Source: a virus. From it: a DNA stretch of 64,000 nucleotides. Location: IMG/VR virus record IMGVR_UViG_3300002933_000006, positions 1-64,000 of that record; one strand, given 5' to 3'. Below are positions 40,930 to 48,173 of this stretch, piece by piece (positions within the stretch are counted from its first letter, which is position 1; each line of letters begins with the position of its first letter). A program made the position numbers and the translations under genes. A model generated the notes under the pieces. It did not search any database. It had not been told where the DNA came from and worked only from the letters and a program-made list of their open reading frames with translations.

Positions 40930-41168
40930 GACATCCTTAAGGCAAATAATGTTACATCCTGCGCCGAAGCAAATCCCAACTTTATAACACCGTTGGCATT
41001 GGCACTATAAAGAATATTGTGCTTTTCTTCAAACCACCGAACCATTGACTCGTTTGAATAATCCCTTTGATTATTTGGCAATGATACTTGGTGGGCCCGC
41101 CACTCATCAAGTACGTTACTGTAGGGCTTTAATAATCGCTCAAAGCGAACGTAATACCTATCTCTCAT
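40926..41168 (-). CDS. LRWA-family small protein (array B), 80 aa
   Basis: VRWFEEKHNILYSANAN and FASAQDVTLFALRMS: Trp replaced by Met in the terminal motif. ATG at 41168 in a TGATG overlap. Confidence 0.6.
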   Translation of the reverse strand: MRDRYYVRFERLLKPYSNVLDEWRAHQVSLPNNQRDYSNESMVRWFEEKHNILYSANANGVIKLGFASAQDVTLFALRMS

Positions 41169-41437
41169 CACAGCGACTCTATATCCCTACAAATAAGTTT
41201 AAGCCATACAAGTTCTTGTTCATTGACTTTGCCCCAACTTGTGTTATTACTAGGTGCTTTAACAAGTGTAACACCATTGGCATTTTCTAGCCACACACGA
41301 TTGCTGTTCTTTAGTGCTTCGTCGTGCAAGTACCTCCATCCTACTGTACCGGGTTTAACATCAGTAATACTAAGGTACTTGTGCGTATTGCCAAATATAG
41401 TAATGTTGTCTTGAATTTCGTAATAGTAGTTAATCAT
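41168..41437 (-). CDS. Small array-B protein, 89 aa
   Basis: Ends VNEQELVWLKLICRDIESL, possibly a degenerate LRWA end (ELVWLKLIC). The segment NRVWLENANGVTLVKAPSNN is similar to the NANGVIKLGFAS stretch of the downstream copy, suggesting local duplication. Overlaps by 4 nt at both ends. Confidence 0.5.
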   Translation of the reverse strand: MINYYYEIQDNITIFGNTHKYLSITDVKPGTVGWRYLHDEALKNSNRVWLENANGVTLVKAPSNNTSWGKVNEQELVWLKLICRDIESL

Positions 41438-41661
41438 AGTCTTGACTCCAGTCCCGGGACCTTCATTACCTCTATAATATTACAATGTATGCATCGCTTA
41501 TTAAGAACATAGTGCTGTATAGACGTATAATTCTTGTCTTTGATCCACTGTCCCTTGTTCCAGTGTGTCCAACGATGTATACCAAAACGACACCAAAAAC
41601 TATTCACAAGTGGAGACTCATCCTTTAATGCTCTAACTGTATTTTCGTGTTCGATATTCAT
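41434..41661 (-). CDS. Small zinc-ribbon-like protein, paralog 1 of 2, 75 aa
   Basis: HENTVRALKDESPLVNSFWC, CRFGIHRWTHW and NKRCIHCNIIE. The Cys-x-x-G-x-H-R-W core plus C-x-x-C resembles small phage proteins of the DUF1660 kind. Its neighbour at 41658 is a clear duplicate. Confidence 0.6.
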   Translation of the reverse strand: MNIEHENTVRALKDESPLVNSFWCRFGIHRWTHWNKGQWIKDKNYTSIQHYVLNKRCIHCNIIEVMKVPGLESRL

Positions 41662-41846
41662 TTTGTCTGATTAAATTGATGTTTATTACAGCAAAGGCAT
41701 TTTCTGTATTGTGTCCATTTTTCATTTAACATAGGTTCTTTCCAAAAACTCCACCTGTGTAATCCCAAACGGCATTGCCAACGGTATACAGGAAATGGTT
41801 CATGCCCTTTAAGGACTCTCATTGTATTCTCTTTATCAACATTCAT
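41658..41846 (-). CDS. Small zinc-ribbon-like protein, paralog 2 of 2, 62 aa
   Basis: KENTMRVLKGHEPFPVYRWQ, CRLGLHRWSFW and YRKCLCCNKHQ. Same layout as 41434. ATG at 41846 overlaps the end of the upstream gene by 11 nt and is preferred over the longer frame to 41918. Confidence 0.55.
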   Translation of the reverse strand: MNVDKENTMRVLKGHEPFPVYRWQCRLGLHRWSFWKEPMLNEKWTQYRKCLCCNKHQFNQTK

Positions 41847-42162
41847 CTGTGCGATTCCACTCTTCTTCGTAAAAATCAACTTGCTGTTGTATGTCTCGAT
41901 CATCATAATGCTCAACACGCATTAATGTCAGTTCGCCTTCGTACTTTAATTTTAGCATACTTTCTTGCTTATCATCAACGGTATCTACCCAATATTCTGC
42001 TCGGCCTGCTATCGAAATTGGCTGTCCGTTACGGTGATTAACAAGATTATGAAAATCATGTGATTCGACTTTAGATTCAAGTTTATTGCAACACCCGGTT
42101 ATCCAATTATAGTCAGCTTCATCTAACTGTGGCCGGTCAATACGCCAACGCTTTAATATCAT
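41836..42162 (-). CDS. LRWA-related protein with C-terminal extension (array B), 108 aa
   Basis: The family end appears internally as TVDDKQESMLKLKYEGE and is followed by 25 extra residues (MRVEHYDDRDIQQQVDFYEE). The ATG at 42162 overlaps the upstream stop; a longer frame to 42246 lacks support. Confidence 0.5.
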   Translation of the reverse strand: MILKRWRIDRPQLDEADYNWITGCCNKLESKVESHDFHNLVNHRNGQPISIAGRAEYWVDTVDDKQESMLKLKYEGELTLMRVEHYDDRDIQQQVDFYEEEWNRTDEC

Positions 42163-42344
42163 AGCCAATACAATGCAAACAAGCTCGCATCCTCTTCTCG
42201 TACAAATTGTATAAACTGTGTACCAAAAGCAAATCGTTGATACCAACGGTCTAGTCGCATATGGCCAAACTGTTCAGCACACCATCGAGCAATTTCTATA
42301 TGCTTGTGATAATACTCGTCGCGATCTAATGTAAATTCAATCAT
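42159..42344 (-). CDS. LRWA-family small protein (array B), 61 aa
   Basis: ARWCAEQFGHMRLDRWYQ and FVREEDASLFALYWL. ATG at 42344 in an ATGA overlap. Confidence 0.6.
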   Translation of the reverse strand: MIEFTLDRDEYYHKHIEIARWCAEQFGHMRLDRWYQRFAFGTQFIQFVREEDASLFALYWL

Positions 42345-42562
42345 AGCCATTGTAATCTAAACATAGTTTCTGCGGCATCATCAAAGAAGTCTAAATGCAC
42401 TTCTTCAATATAAGTGTGCTTTACATAACGAGCTTCAGCAAAACGTGGACAAAATCCCAATTCGCGACGCATCTTTTCTCGAATCATAGCCGTAGCTTTG
42501 CCGTGTTTTTCCTCTATGTTATTACGAACAATAGACCATTCGTGCTTTGATAATGTAATCAT
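42341..42562 (-). CDS. LRWA-family small protein (array B), 73 aa
   Basis: Helix REKMRRELGFCPRFAEAR and end DFFDDAAETMFRLQWL. Overlaps the next gene by 4 nt. Confidence 0.55.
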   Translation of the reverse strand: MITLSKHEWSIVRNNIEEKHGKATAMIREKMRRELGFCPRFAEARYVKHTYIEEVHLDFFDDAAETMFRLQWL

Positions 42563-42735
42563 ACAAACCTCAGCATAAATGCTGTTAAATCTTGCTCAGT
42601 CTTATAAACTATACCAGTAACATATATTTCATACTGCCCATTATCATCACACCAATCTTTGATTTCAAAAAGCTCATCCCAATTCTTCCATTCAATGGCA
42701 ATATGGTTGTAGCGTTGATCGACTGTTAGTTTCAT
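42559..42735 (-). CDS. LRWA-family small protein (array B), 58 aa
   Basis: Short gene with IKDWCDDNGQYEIYVTG and YKTEQDLTAFMLRFV. Begins MKLTVDQRYNHIAIEW at 42735; its TGA overlaps the next ATG. Clear family member of minimal length. Confidence 0.6.
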   Translation of the reverse strand: MKLTVDQRYNHIAIEWKNWDELFEIKDWCDDNGQYEIYVTGIVYKTEQDLTAFMLRFV

Positions 42736-42983
42736 TCTCGAATACCTAAGTATTTTAAGTTATAGTACGTAAGTGCTTCGCCCGTTAATGGTGCGTATAT
42801 ACGAATCATAAATCCATAATCGTGTGAGTCGCAGAAGAATACTAAATCATCACACTTTGTTTTAAGCCACTGAGCTTCTTCGGTTTGTTCCCACTGATAT
42901 ATAGGATCAGCGGCATACAAATAAGGATCTTCACAATCGCCCATGCGTATTTCTTTAACTAAGGTTCCTCTACCATTCTTCAT
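42732..42983 (-). CDS. LRWA-related protein (array B), 83 aa
   Basis: Ends APLTGEALTYYNLKYLGIRE, i.e. FxLKY followed by five extra residues. The first half (KTKCDDLVFFCDSHDYG) is Cys-rich. Overlaps 42970 by 14 nt. Confidence 0.5.
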   Translation of the reverse strand: MKNGRGTLVKEIRMGDCEDPYLYAADPIYQWEQTEEAQWLKTKCDDLVFFCDSHDYGFMIRIYAPLTGEALTYYNLKYLGIRE

Positions 42984-43470
42984 AGTTATAGTTTTTCTTT
43001 AATGCGTAAAATGTAAATTGTTGTTCCATCAGGTCAATAAACTGGTTGGCTTGATCCAATGACTCTAATATAATACCTGTTGCTACACGATTAGGAGTGC
43101 CACGTTCAAATAACCCTCTTATAAAATAGTCTCGGTTGTTGTCATTTACCATCCACATAGCTTCACAACTAATCCACTGCACTTCCCATTTGACATACTG
43201 CTCTAATGAAAACGTTTGTTCAGGAACGGGATCCGCAGGGTTAGGCGGCATAGTCTTATAACTCCACAGCATACCGGGATTCTTAGCACGATAGTATTCT
43301 ACATTGTAGCCAATGCCTAACTCACCTGGCTTTATGTTATCAAATATAATCTCGCACAATCTAAACTTGGTTATATCCGCTTCAATAGGTCCCAACTCAC
43401 ACCAATCAACGTACCACTTATCGGGGGCGCCTGGGCAACGATCAATCTTAAACTGGCTTTTAAAGTTCAC
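42970..43470 (-). CDS. Array-B protein, 166 aa, with distant LRWA-like end
   Basis: GTG start overlapping the upstream stop. Contains PDKWYVDWCELGPIEADITK and ends ANQFIDLMEQQFTFYALKKN, where FTFYALKK recalls the family helix. Possibly a larger fused or ancestral form; otherwise unknown. Confidence 0.5.
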   Translation of the reverse strand: MNFKSQFKIDRCPGAPDKWYVDWCELGPIEADITKFRLCEIIFDNIKPGELGIGYNVEYYRAKNPGMLWSYKTMPPNPADPVPEQTFSLEQYVKWEVQWISCEAMWMVNDNNRDYFIRGLFERGTPNRVATGIILESLDQANQFIDLMEQQFTFYALKKNYNYEEW

Positions 43471-44155
43471 GGTGTAAGTTAGTGTAAGCTACCCAAAACT
43501 TATAAACAAGTTCCGAGTTATAATCATCAAAACCTAAGTAATCATACAATTCCTGCATCATTTGATTAAACGGGTGCCATTCCATAAATGTATTATCAAC
43601 ATCAATCATAAATGAATCAAGTTGATAAAACTCTTGATCTTTGTAATAATATTCTCTAGCAGAGATATAACCATTGTCGGTTAGAGTATGTTTGCTACTT
43701 TTTAATGTTGCTGCTAATGCACGAAAATTATCAAAGTTTTTAAATTCTATAATCTTTGCCTGCGGATAGATTAGCATTTGCTTCATTAGTGTACGATAAT
43801 CGTGTGTTATTGTACAGGAAAGTTTTCCTTGGGTTAGAATATCATTTAATACTACATTACAACTAATTCGTTCTCTTATAGTTTTAATATTGTTTTCTTT
43901 ATAAAAATCTTCGTGAATTCCGTATAGCTTATCGCAACCAAATTCGTAGTCGAACCAGTTTCTCATATTATCAATTGGTGGCAAAGATTTCATTACACTT
44001 TTAAGTTTAAACTCATAGTATGTAGGATCGAATTTTTTAAATTTTAAATCTAGTCTGGCCAAAGGTTCGCTTTGTACAACACAATGTCTACTGAGTGCTA
44101 GGCAGTTAGCAATAAACTTTCCGCCGGTATATGTTGGGTATACTAATATTATCAT
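43460..44155 (-). CDS. P-loop / sulfotransferase-like protein inside array B, 231 aa
   Basis: N-terminus MIILVYPTYTGGKFIANCLA is the start of a family of phage proteins with a glycine-loop (TGGKFIAN) where sulfotransferase-like P-loops sit. Later AKIIEFKNFDNFRALAATLK and a C-terminal YDYLGFDDYNSELVYKFWVA, a pattern also seen in small sulfotransferases (D-x-L-G-F/L). Activity not established. The only gene of array B with an enzyme-like look. Confidence 0.45.
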   Translation of the reverse strand: MIILVYPTYTGGKFIANCLALSRHCVVQSEPLARLDLKFKKFDPTYYEFKLKSVMKSLPPIDNMRNWFDYEFGCDKLYGIHEDFYKENNIKTIRERISCNVVLNDILTQGKLSCTITHDYRTLMKQMLIYPQAKIIEFKNFDNFRALAATLKSSKHTLTDNGYISAREYYYKDQEFYQLDSFMIDVDNTFMEWHPFNQMMQELYDYLGFDDYNSELVYKFWVAYTNLHREL

Positions 44156-44413
44156 TTAAAGTCCATTAATTAATCCGCCGACAAATTCTGCTGTGTATTC
44201 TTCTTTATAACGACGCACACCGCCAGTCTTTAATTGAAACATAAGTGCATCTTGTTCGTTGTTAAATGTAAAGTCCATCCAATCGTGTGTAGGATTAAAA
44301 CTTACATTTTCGCCGGGTAACCCATAGGTCTCTACAGTCCAGGCAAGTAGTTTAGTCCATTCTCGGGCAGTATCATCGTTGTAGTTCCACGGTACTCTAA
44401 TCGTTACGCTCAT
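44156..44413 (-). CDS. LRWA-related protein with C-terminal extension (array B), 85 aa
   Basis: LAWTVETYGLPGENVSF and FNNEQDALMFQLKTGG, then about 20 extra residues (YKEEYTAEFVGGLINGL). The family core is intact before the extension. Confidence 0.55.
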   Translation of the reverse strand: MSVTIRVPWNYNDDTAREWTKLLAWTVETYGLPGENVSFNPTHDWMDFTFNNEQDALMFQLKTGGVRRYKEEYTAEFVGGLINGL

Positions 44414-44615
44414 TCTTTGCTTTCAACATGCGCCAAGCTCTTGGTTCTAAACGCCGACAATCCCAATATAACTTCTTCTTAACACGACTGTATCTAAAGT
44501 AAACATACCAACGATCTAAACTTAATACAAATCCTACGCTACGATCACCTGGGCGCCAAACGCTTAATCCAGGTTTAACCGGGTCGCCTTCTTTGCGCCA
44601 CTGTATTATGCCCAT
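44397..44615 (-). CDS. Small basic protein (array B), 72 aa
   Basis: Strongly basic, Trp/Arg-rich: RWYVYFRYSRVKKKLYWDCR. Not an LRWA member. The ATG lies inside the LKWA codons of the upstream gene. Possibly nucleic-acid binding. Confidence 0.45.
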   Translation of the reverse strand: MGIIQWRKEGDPVKPGLSVWRPGDRSVGFVLSLDRWYVYFRYSRVKKKLYWDCRRLEPRAWRMLKAKNERND

Positions 44616-44854
44616 TTTAATGTTGCCGCTAAAAACATTTGTTCTGCATCTTTGCGATTACGATACTTCCATCTACTTCCCCACGTACCAGATTTATTGC
44701 GTAGAGGGTCAAAGAAGTCGCGAATTTCGCGTTCAACCTCGTGTTCTAATGTCCAAGCTTCGCAACGAACTTCGTACCACTTCTTATCTTTTTTCTTGCG
44801 TTGCACAAGAGCAAAGCATCCAACTTCGCTTAATGTTTTATTCTGATTACTCAA
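44606..44854 (-). CDS. LRWA-family small protein (array B), 82 aa
   Basis: End RNRKDAEQMFLAATLKWA. TTG start at 44854 overlapping the upstream TGA and 5 nt after AGGTGG is preferred over a GTG at 44863. Confidence 0.55.
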   Translation of the reverse strand: MSNQNKTLSEVGCFALVQRKKKDKKWYEVRCEAWTLEHEVEREIRDFFDPLRNKSGTWGSRWKYRNRKDAEQMFLAATLKWA

Positions 44855-45051
44855 TGTGCCCACCTTAGTCTAAATAATGTTTCACTCGCTGAATCGGGTA
44901 AATAGAACCTCCAATGATAACTGGGAAAGTCTGTCATAAAGTTCCATTTACCCGATTCAAAATGTCGATTACACCATCGTATAATTCTCTCGATTTGTGT
45001 TGGGGTTAGTTTAGTTGTATTAAGTACTACACAGTTGGGTTTAGAAGTCAT
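44851..45051 (-). CDS. LRWA-family small protein (array B, first copy), 66 aa
   Basis: IRWCNRHFESGKWNFM and LPDSASETLFRLRWAH. First gene after the promoter at 45057-45085; starts 6 nt downstream of the -10 box, so the transcript has almost no leader with this ATG, unless a later in-frame start is used. Confidence 0.6.
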   Translation of the reverse strand: MTSKPNCVVLNTTKLTPTQIERIIRWCNRHFESGKWNFMTDFPSYHWRFYLPDSASETLFRLRWAH

Positions 45052-45056
45052 ATGTT

Positions 45057-45085
45057 ATTATAACATATTGGGAATTAATTGTCAG
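45057..45085 (-). promoter_or_regulatory. Early-type promoter, AATTCCCA-spacer class (array B)
   Basis: CTGACA, 17 bp, TATAAT on the minus strand with TTAATTCCCAATAT in the spacer. It is the only promoter of this class seen between 45.1 and 34.8 kb, so it is the likely driver of the 10-kb array B. Confidence 0.75.
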
Positions 45086-45489
45086 GGTTTTTTGAGCGTG
45101 TCCCACACGGCTTTTTGATCCAAAAACTTCTTTTCGAGTTCTCTGTAACGGTCAGCACACTCTTTGAGTTCGTCAAACTCTTTTTCGAGTGCGGGATTGG
45201 GTTGCATGATAGCCATACGTTCGTGCATGGTTATCAAGGTCTTGTGTAAACTTAGGCCATCAATTTCGATATCCGAATCCGTAATTTGGACTTTTGGTTG
45301 CTTATTGTAATATGGTGCATATGGTGCTGCGGCTGTTGACCAAATTGGATTTACACCGGTTGCAGTGGTATAAGTCAATCCGGCGCCGCCGGTGAGTGTT
45401 ACGTTACTGTAATTTCCAGGATGTGAGTGTCCGCCGACACCTGCTCCAGTCACTGGTATTGTTGTTGAATAATTTGGTTGATTTGCCAT
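45082..45489 (-). CDS. Conserved phage protein with Gly-rich head and coiled-coil tail, 135 aa
   Basis: N-terminal Gly/Ser/Thr-rich region (VTGAGVGGHSHPGNYSNVTL), a middle VQITDSDIEIDGLSLHKTL, and a helical C-terminus (ALEKEFDELKECADRYRELE). This layout is common in T4-like phages. Function unknown, possibly virion-associated. Start overlaps the phosphoesterase stop. Confidence 0.55.
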   Translation of the reverse strand: MANQPNYSTTIPVTGAGVGGHSHPGNYSNVTLTGGAGLTYTTATGVNPIWSTAAAPYAPYYNKQPKVQITDSDIEIDGLSLHKTLITMHERMAIMQPNPALEKEFDELKECADRYRELEKKFLDQKAVWDTLKKP

Positions 45490-46355
45490 TATAGTTCAAT
45501 CTCAAATTCATTGGCTTTAAACATCTCTGCACGATCTTCATAGTTTTTGTAACCACGTGGGTTGCATACAATACGGGTGCTACCAATCATATAATCAAAT
45601 ACATCATGAGTGTGCCCATGTGTCCAAAGTTTGATCTGTGGATTTTCCAAAATAAATTCACTTAGGTCACTACTGTAAGCACCATTCATTAAGGTATCAC
45701 TGACATATTGTGGTTTAGTACTTGCTTTGCTCGGAGCGTGATGAGTTACCACAACAAACTTTTGTGCAAATTGATCTTTAACTGTTTCTGCAATAAATTG
45801 TCGACTTGCATAATGATCACTTACAGTACGTTCCGGATCTAAACGATGATAAACATTCTTAGCTTCATTGAATTGTGTAATCTGTTTGTAATCATTCATA
45901 GCCGACTTCATATGGAACATGGTTAGTGGATCTGCTTTGTTCATATCGGTCCACAGGGTTGCGCCAACAAAGATAACATCATCAATTTGATGTGTTTGGT
46001 TTTCAAGCAAGGTTACGTTGCTGGGTAGATTAGTGGCAATGTGTGCATACGTCTTTTGGTAGTTGTAACCATAGTGTTCGTGATTACCCATTACCATAAC
46101 TACTTCGCGGTATTTACTACATTCTTCATTGAAGAAACGTGCATAACGATCAATGCGACGCTCAGGGCGTCCGCCCTCTACTAATATAGTTTTCATTAGG
46201 TCTGGGTGAGCAGACACAAATGCAGGAGTCTTGTATAAGTCTTGTTTAAGGTGTTTGGCTTCGCAAATATCGCCCGACAGGATTAGGATATCGCCGCCAG
46301 GTAAGGTAAGGTCTGCGAAATCAAGATGTACGTCCGAAATAACATTGATTTTCAT
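45489..46355 (-). CDS. Calcineurin-like metallophosphoesterase
   Basis: 288 aa. All metal-binding motifs are present in order: NVISDVHLDF (D-x-H), GDILILSGDI (G-D), VMGNHEHYGY (G-N-H-E), VVTHHAPS (H-H), and WTHGHTHD (G-H-x-H). Hydrolyses phosphomonoesters or -diesters, perhaps a nucleotide second messenger or nucleic acid end; no specificity can be read. A TATAAT lies 6 nt upstream of the ATG without a clear -35. Confidence 0.9.
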   Translation of the reverse strand: MKINVISDVHLDFADLTLPGGDILILSGDICEAKHLKQDLYKTPAFVSAHPDLMKTILVEGGRPERRIDRYARFFNEECSKYREVVMVMGNHEHYGYNYQKTYAHIATNLPSNVTLLENQTHQIDDVIFVGATLWTDMNKADPLTMFHMKSAMNDYKQITQFNEAKNVYHRLDPERTVSDHYASRQFIAETVKDQFAQKFVVVTHHAPSKASTKPQYVSDTLMNGAYSSDLSEFILENPQIKLWTHGHTHDVFDYMIGSTRIVCNPRGYKNYEDRAEMFKANEFEIEL

Positions 46356-46379
46356 ACTGCTATTATACTACAGAAATAC

Positions 46380-46748
46380 TTATTCGTCTACGAATCTTCT
46401 GGTTAATAATAGCCAACCAATTTGATCAAAATCATTTTGGATTTCTTCAGTAACATAGCTTTCTTCTACAAATCCAGTGAAATCTGTACCAACAAAGCCT
46501 GTACCACTACAGTACCAATCAATATAGCTGTCATCTTCACGTATTTCTGCAATCATTTCTGCAGCATAGTTCCAGGTGCAATCCCAATTGATATTACTTA
46601 GAATACCCCAAACATCTTTGGGAGTATATTGATTATTGCATAGTGCGGCATACAAATTTTGAGCATAGATCTCTTGGCGTCGTACTTTGGATATAATCCA
46701 TTGTGTACTACGGATATCACGCTCAAGATTGAAAACTTTGCGGCCCAT
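46380..46748 (-). CDS. Conserved phage protein, paralog of 48421, 122 aa
   Basis: Shares a long pattern with the gene at 48421: RDIRSTQWIISKVRRQEIYA, then YAALCNNQYTPKDVWGILS, then YIDWYCSG and VTEEIQNDFDQIGWLLL. The repeated Y-A-A-L-C-N and D-W-Y-C-S-G segments are known to me from uncharacterised proteins of many large phages. No enzymatic motif. Confidence 0.6.
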   Translation of the reverse strand: MGRKVFNLERDIRSTQWIISKVRRQEIYAQNLYAALCNNQYTPKDVWGILSNINWDCTWNYAAEMIAEIREDDSYIDWYCSGTGFVGTDFTGFVEESYVTEEIQNDFDQIGWLLLTRRFVDE

Positions 46749-46766
46749 ATAGTATATATGATGGAC

Positions 46767-46792
46767 GTAAAAAAACCCACCGAAGTGGGTTT
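46767..46792 (-). terminator. Rho-independent terminator
   Basis: Minus strand: 8-bp stem AAACCCAC / GTGGGTTT with the stable TTCG loop followed by T6-7. Ends the winged-helix gene transcript at 46820. Confidence 0.85.
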
Positions 46793-46819
46793 AGTATGAA
46801 AACAACATTAACTACTTAA

Positions 46820-47113
46820 TTAAGCAACTAAACCTTGTGCAATAGCACGGTAAGCGATCTGAACCATTTTGCGTGATGCTTCGCCATAACGATACTCAGT
46901 TACTTTAACGCCATTTCCAGCGGTACGTTGGTTGCCGTAGATAGCAAAACCAGCGTGGCGAATTTCGCTGATAGTAGCAGTGGGGTTCTTAATACCAAAA
47001 CGGCTAGTAATCTGTGCTGGTGTTAATACTTCGCGTTCTTTAACTAAAGCATTAAACAATTTACCTTGTTTAGTTTTTGGGTCAAACTTCTTGAATTTTA
47101 CTGTAATAGACAT
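46820..47113 (-). CDS. Winged-helix / HTH DNA-binding-like protein, 97 aa
   Basis: GKLFNALVKEREVLTPAQIT, SRFGIKNPTATISEIRHAGF and AIYGNQRTAGNGVKVTEYRY match a helix-turn-helix with a wing, a type frequent in T4-like aquatic phages. Probably a transcriptional regulator. AAGGAG sits 6 nt before the ATG. A perfect 16-bp palindrome lies in its leader and a strong terminator follows it, so it is a single-gene transcription unit. Confidence 0.65.
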   Translation of the reverse strand: MSITVKFKKFDPKTKQGKLFNALVKEREVLTPAQITSRFGIKNPTATISEIRHAGFAIYGNQRTAGNGVKVTEYRYGEASRKMVQIAYRAIAQGLVA

Positions 47114-47137
47114 GATGTCTCCTTTTTAAATTTAAAA

Positions 47138-47153
47138 GCTGTTAATTAACAGC
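47138..47153. promoter_or_regulatory. Perfect 16-bp palindrome in leader of winged-helix gene
   Basis: GCTGTTAATTAACAGC, 25 nt upstream of the ATG at 47113. It could be an operator for the winged-helix protein itself, or a short RNA hairpin. Confidence 0.45.
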
Positions 47154-47226
47154 ATGATGCTAGTGTAACATTTTTATATCTTTAATTGCAACGACTAATT
47201 TTACCAAACTTAAAATAAATATTAGT

Positions 47227-47397
47227 ATGACTACCCCTACACCCGAAACTGGACGAGCACGACATAATCCAGATCCTTATAATACTAAAGTGCCTGCTGT
47301 AGCAACTCCTGCACATACGCCATTAAATACTCCTATAGGTGTATTCCCACAATTTGAGCCCAAGGATGAATCATGGCCTTGGGTGTATGGCAACTAA
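47227..47397 (+). CDS. Small Pro/Thr-rich protein, 56 aa (plus strand)
   Basis: Starts MTTPTPETGRARHNPDPYNT, ends FEPKDESWPWVYGN. Proline-rich, likely disordered. An AATAAATA box stands only 5 nt before the ATG, so if it is a late promoter the message is leaderless or starts at a later codon. Converges on the methyltransferase-like gene with a 4-nt overlap. Confidence 0.45.
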   Translation: MTTPTPETGRARHNPDPYNTKVPAVATPAHTPLNTPIGVFPQFEPKDESWPWVYGN

Positions 47398-48011
47398 TTC
47401 TGTTGAGTGGTAATACCACGCCCTAATATAGTTCCATATACAGGTTGTTCTTCGGTGTATAGTACGTCGAATCCATTTGCTAACAACAATGGAATCACAC
47501 TTCCCGATTTACCTGAGTAGTGTCCCCACCACTTATTAAACCAAGTATCATCACATACCACTAAGCAATGTTCGGCCATGTGCGGCAAGGCCGAAATCAT
47601 CTGTGATAAATGGGCACTTTGACTATTTACGTTATTCATAACCATACCAAGTTCGGTATATCGTTCTTGTTGCTCGCGAATAACATCCTCGGGCTTATCT
47701 GGATGCCAATCCCAATCAAAGTTATCTAAGTATAAAAAACTAATTGGTTGCATACCATATATACGGTTACGTAAGTATTCCTCGCCCTTGGCTGTAACTA
47801 TTTCGACATTAATTAAATCCATATTTCGAACAAACTCACAGTTCACTGGATCTACGTCTATAGTAGTTAATTTAGTACCCAGGTCTCTTGCCCACTTAGC
47901 CAGTGTTGGTGTACTACTATCATCGCCTTGACGACTAGTACCTATTTCAACAAACTCTCCTGCATCAAGTTGACTTAGGTACTGTTCAGCCACTCTAAAT
48001 ACTTGTCCCAT
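47394..48011 (-). CDS. SAM-methyltransferase-like Rossmann protein, 205 aa
   Basis: Motif I-like GEFVEIGTSRQGDDSST and acidic strand LTTIDVDPVNCEFV, then ISFLYLDNFDWDWHPD and CLVVCDDTWFNKWWG. The order fits a class I methyltransferase-like fold of the type that modifies sugars or small molecules; the loop after motif I is longer than usual. Catalysis not certain. Confidence 0.6.
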   Translation of the reverse strand: MGQVFRVAEQYLSQLDAGEFVEIGTSRQGDDSSTPTLAKWARDLGTKLTTIDVDPVNCEFVRNMDLINVEIVTAKGEEYLRNRIYGMQPISFLYLDNFDWDWHPDKPEDVIREQQERYTELGMVMNNVNSQSAHLSQMISALPHMAEHCLVVCDDTWFNKWWGHYSGKSGSVIPLLLANGFDVLYTEEQPVYGTILGRGITTQQN

Positions 48012-48172
48012 TACTCTTTATCGCGTTTGCGGTTTAATGCTTGACGTGCTAGTGCTTCTTCAACACGTGCATAACCCTTAATGAAATCACGACGTTGATT
48101 CTTGTTGGTGAAAGTTGCAGCAACACGCTTTACGGATTTTGATACTTTTACTGCTCGTGAATCATATGACAT
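48011..48172 (-). CDS. Small basic phage protein, 53 aa
   Basis: Starts MSYDSRAVKVSKSVKRVAAT (ATG 48172, after AAAGGA). Lys/Arg-rich helices (KNQRRDFIKGYARVEEALAR). Probably nucleic-acid binding; unknown. Confidence 0.5.
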   Translation of the reverse strand: MSYDSRAVKVSKSVKRVAATFTNKNQRRDFIKGYARVEEALARQALNRKRDKE

Positions 48173-48173
48173 T

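Noticed and set aside
34763-45051. Array B as a CRISPR or other direct-repeat array
   Set aside because: The periodicity is that of complete overlapping genes of unequal length (180-500 nt); repeated DNA is limited to the coding ends, with no spacer-repeat alternation.
46361-46366. TATAAT before the phosphoesterase gene as a promoter
   Set aside because: Six nt from the ATG and the -35 candidate (TAGACG) is weak with no AATTCCC element; not listed as a promoter.
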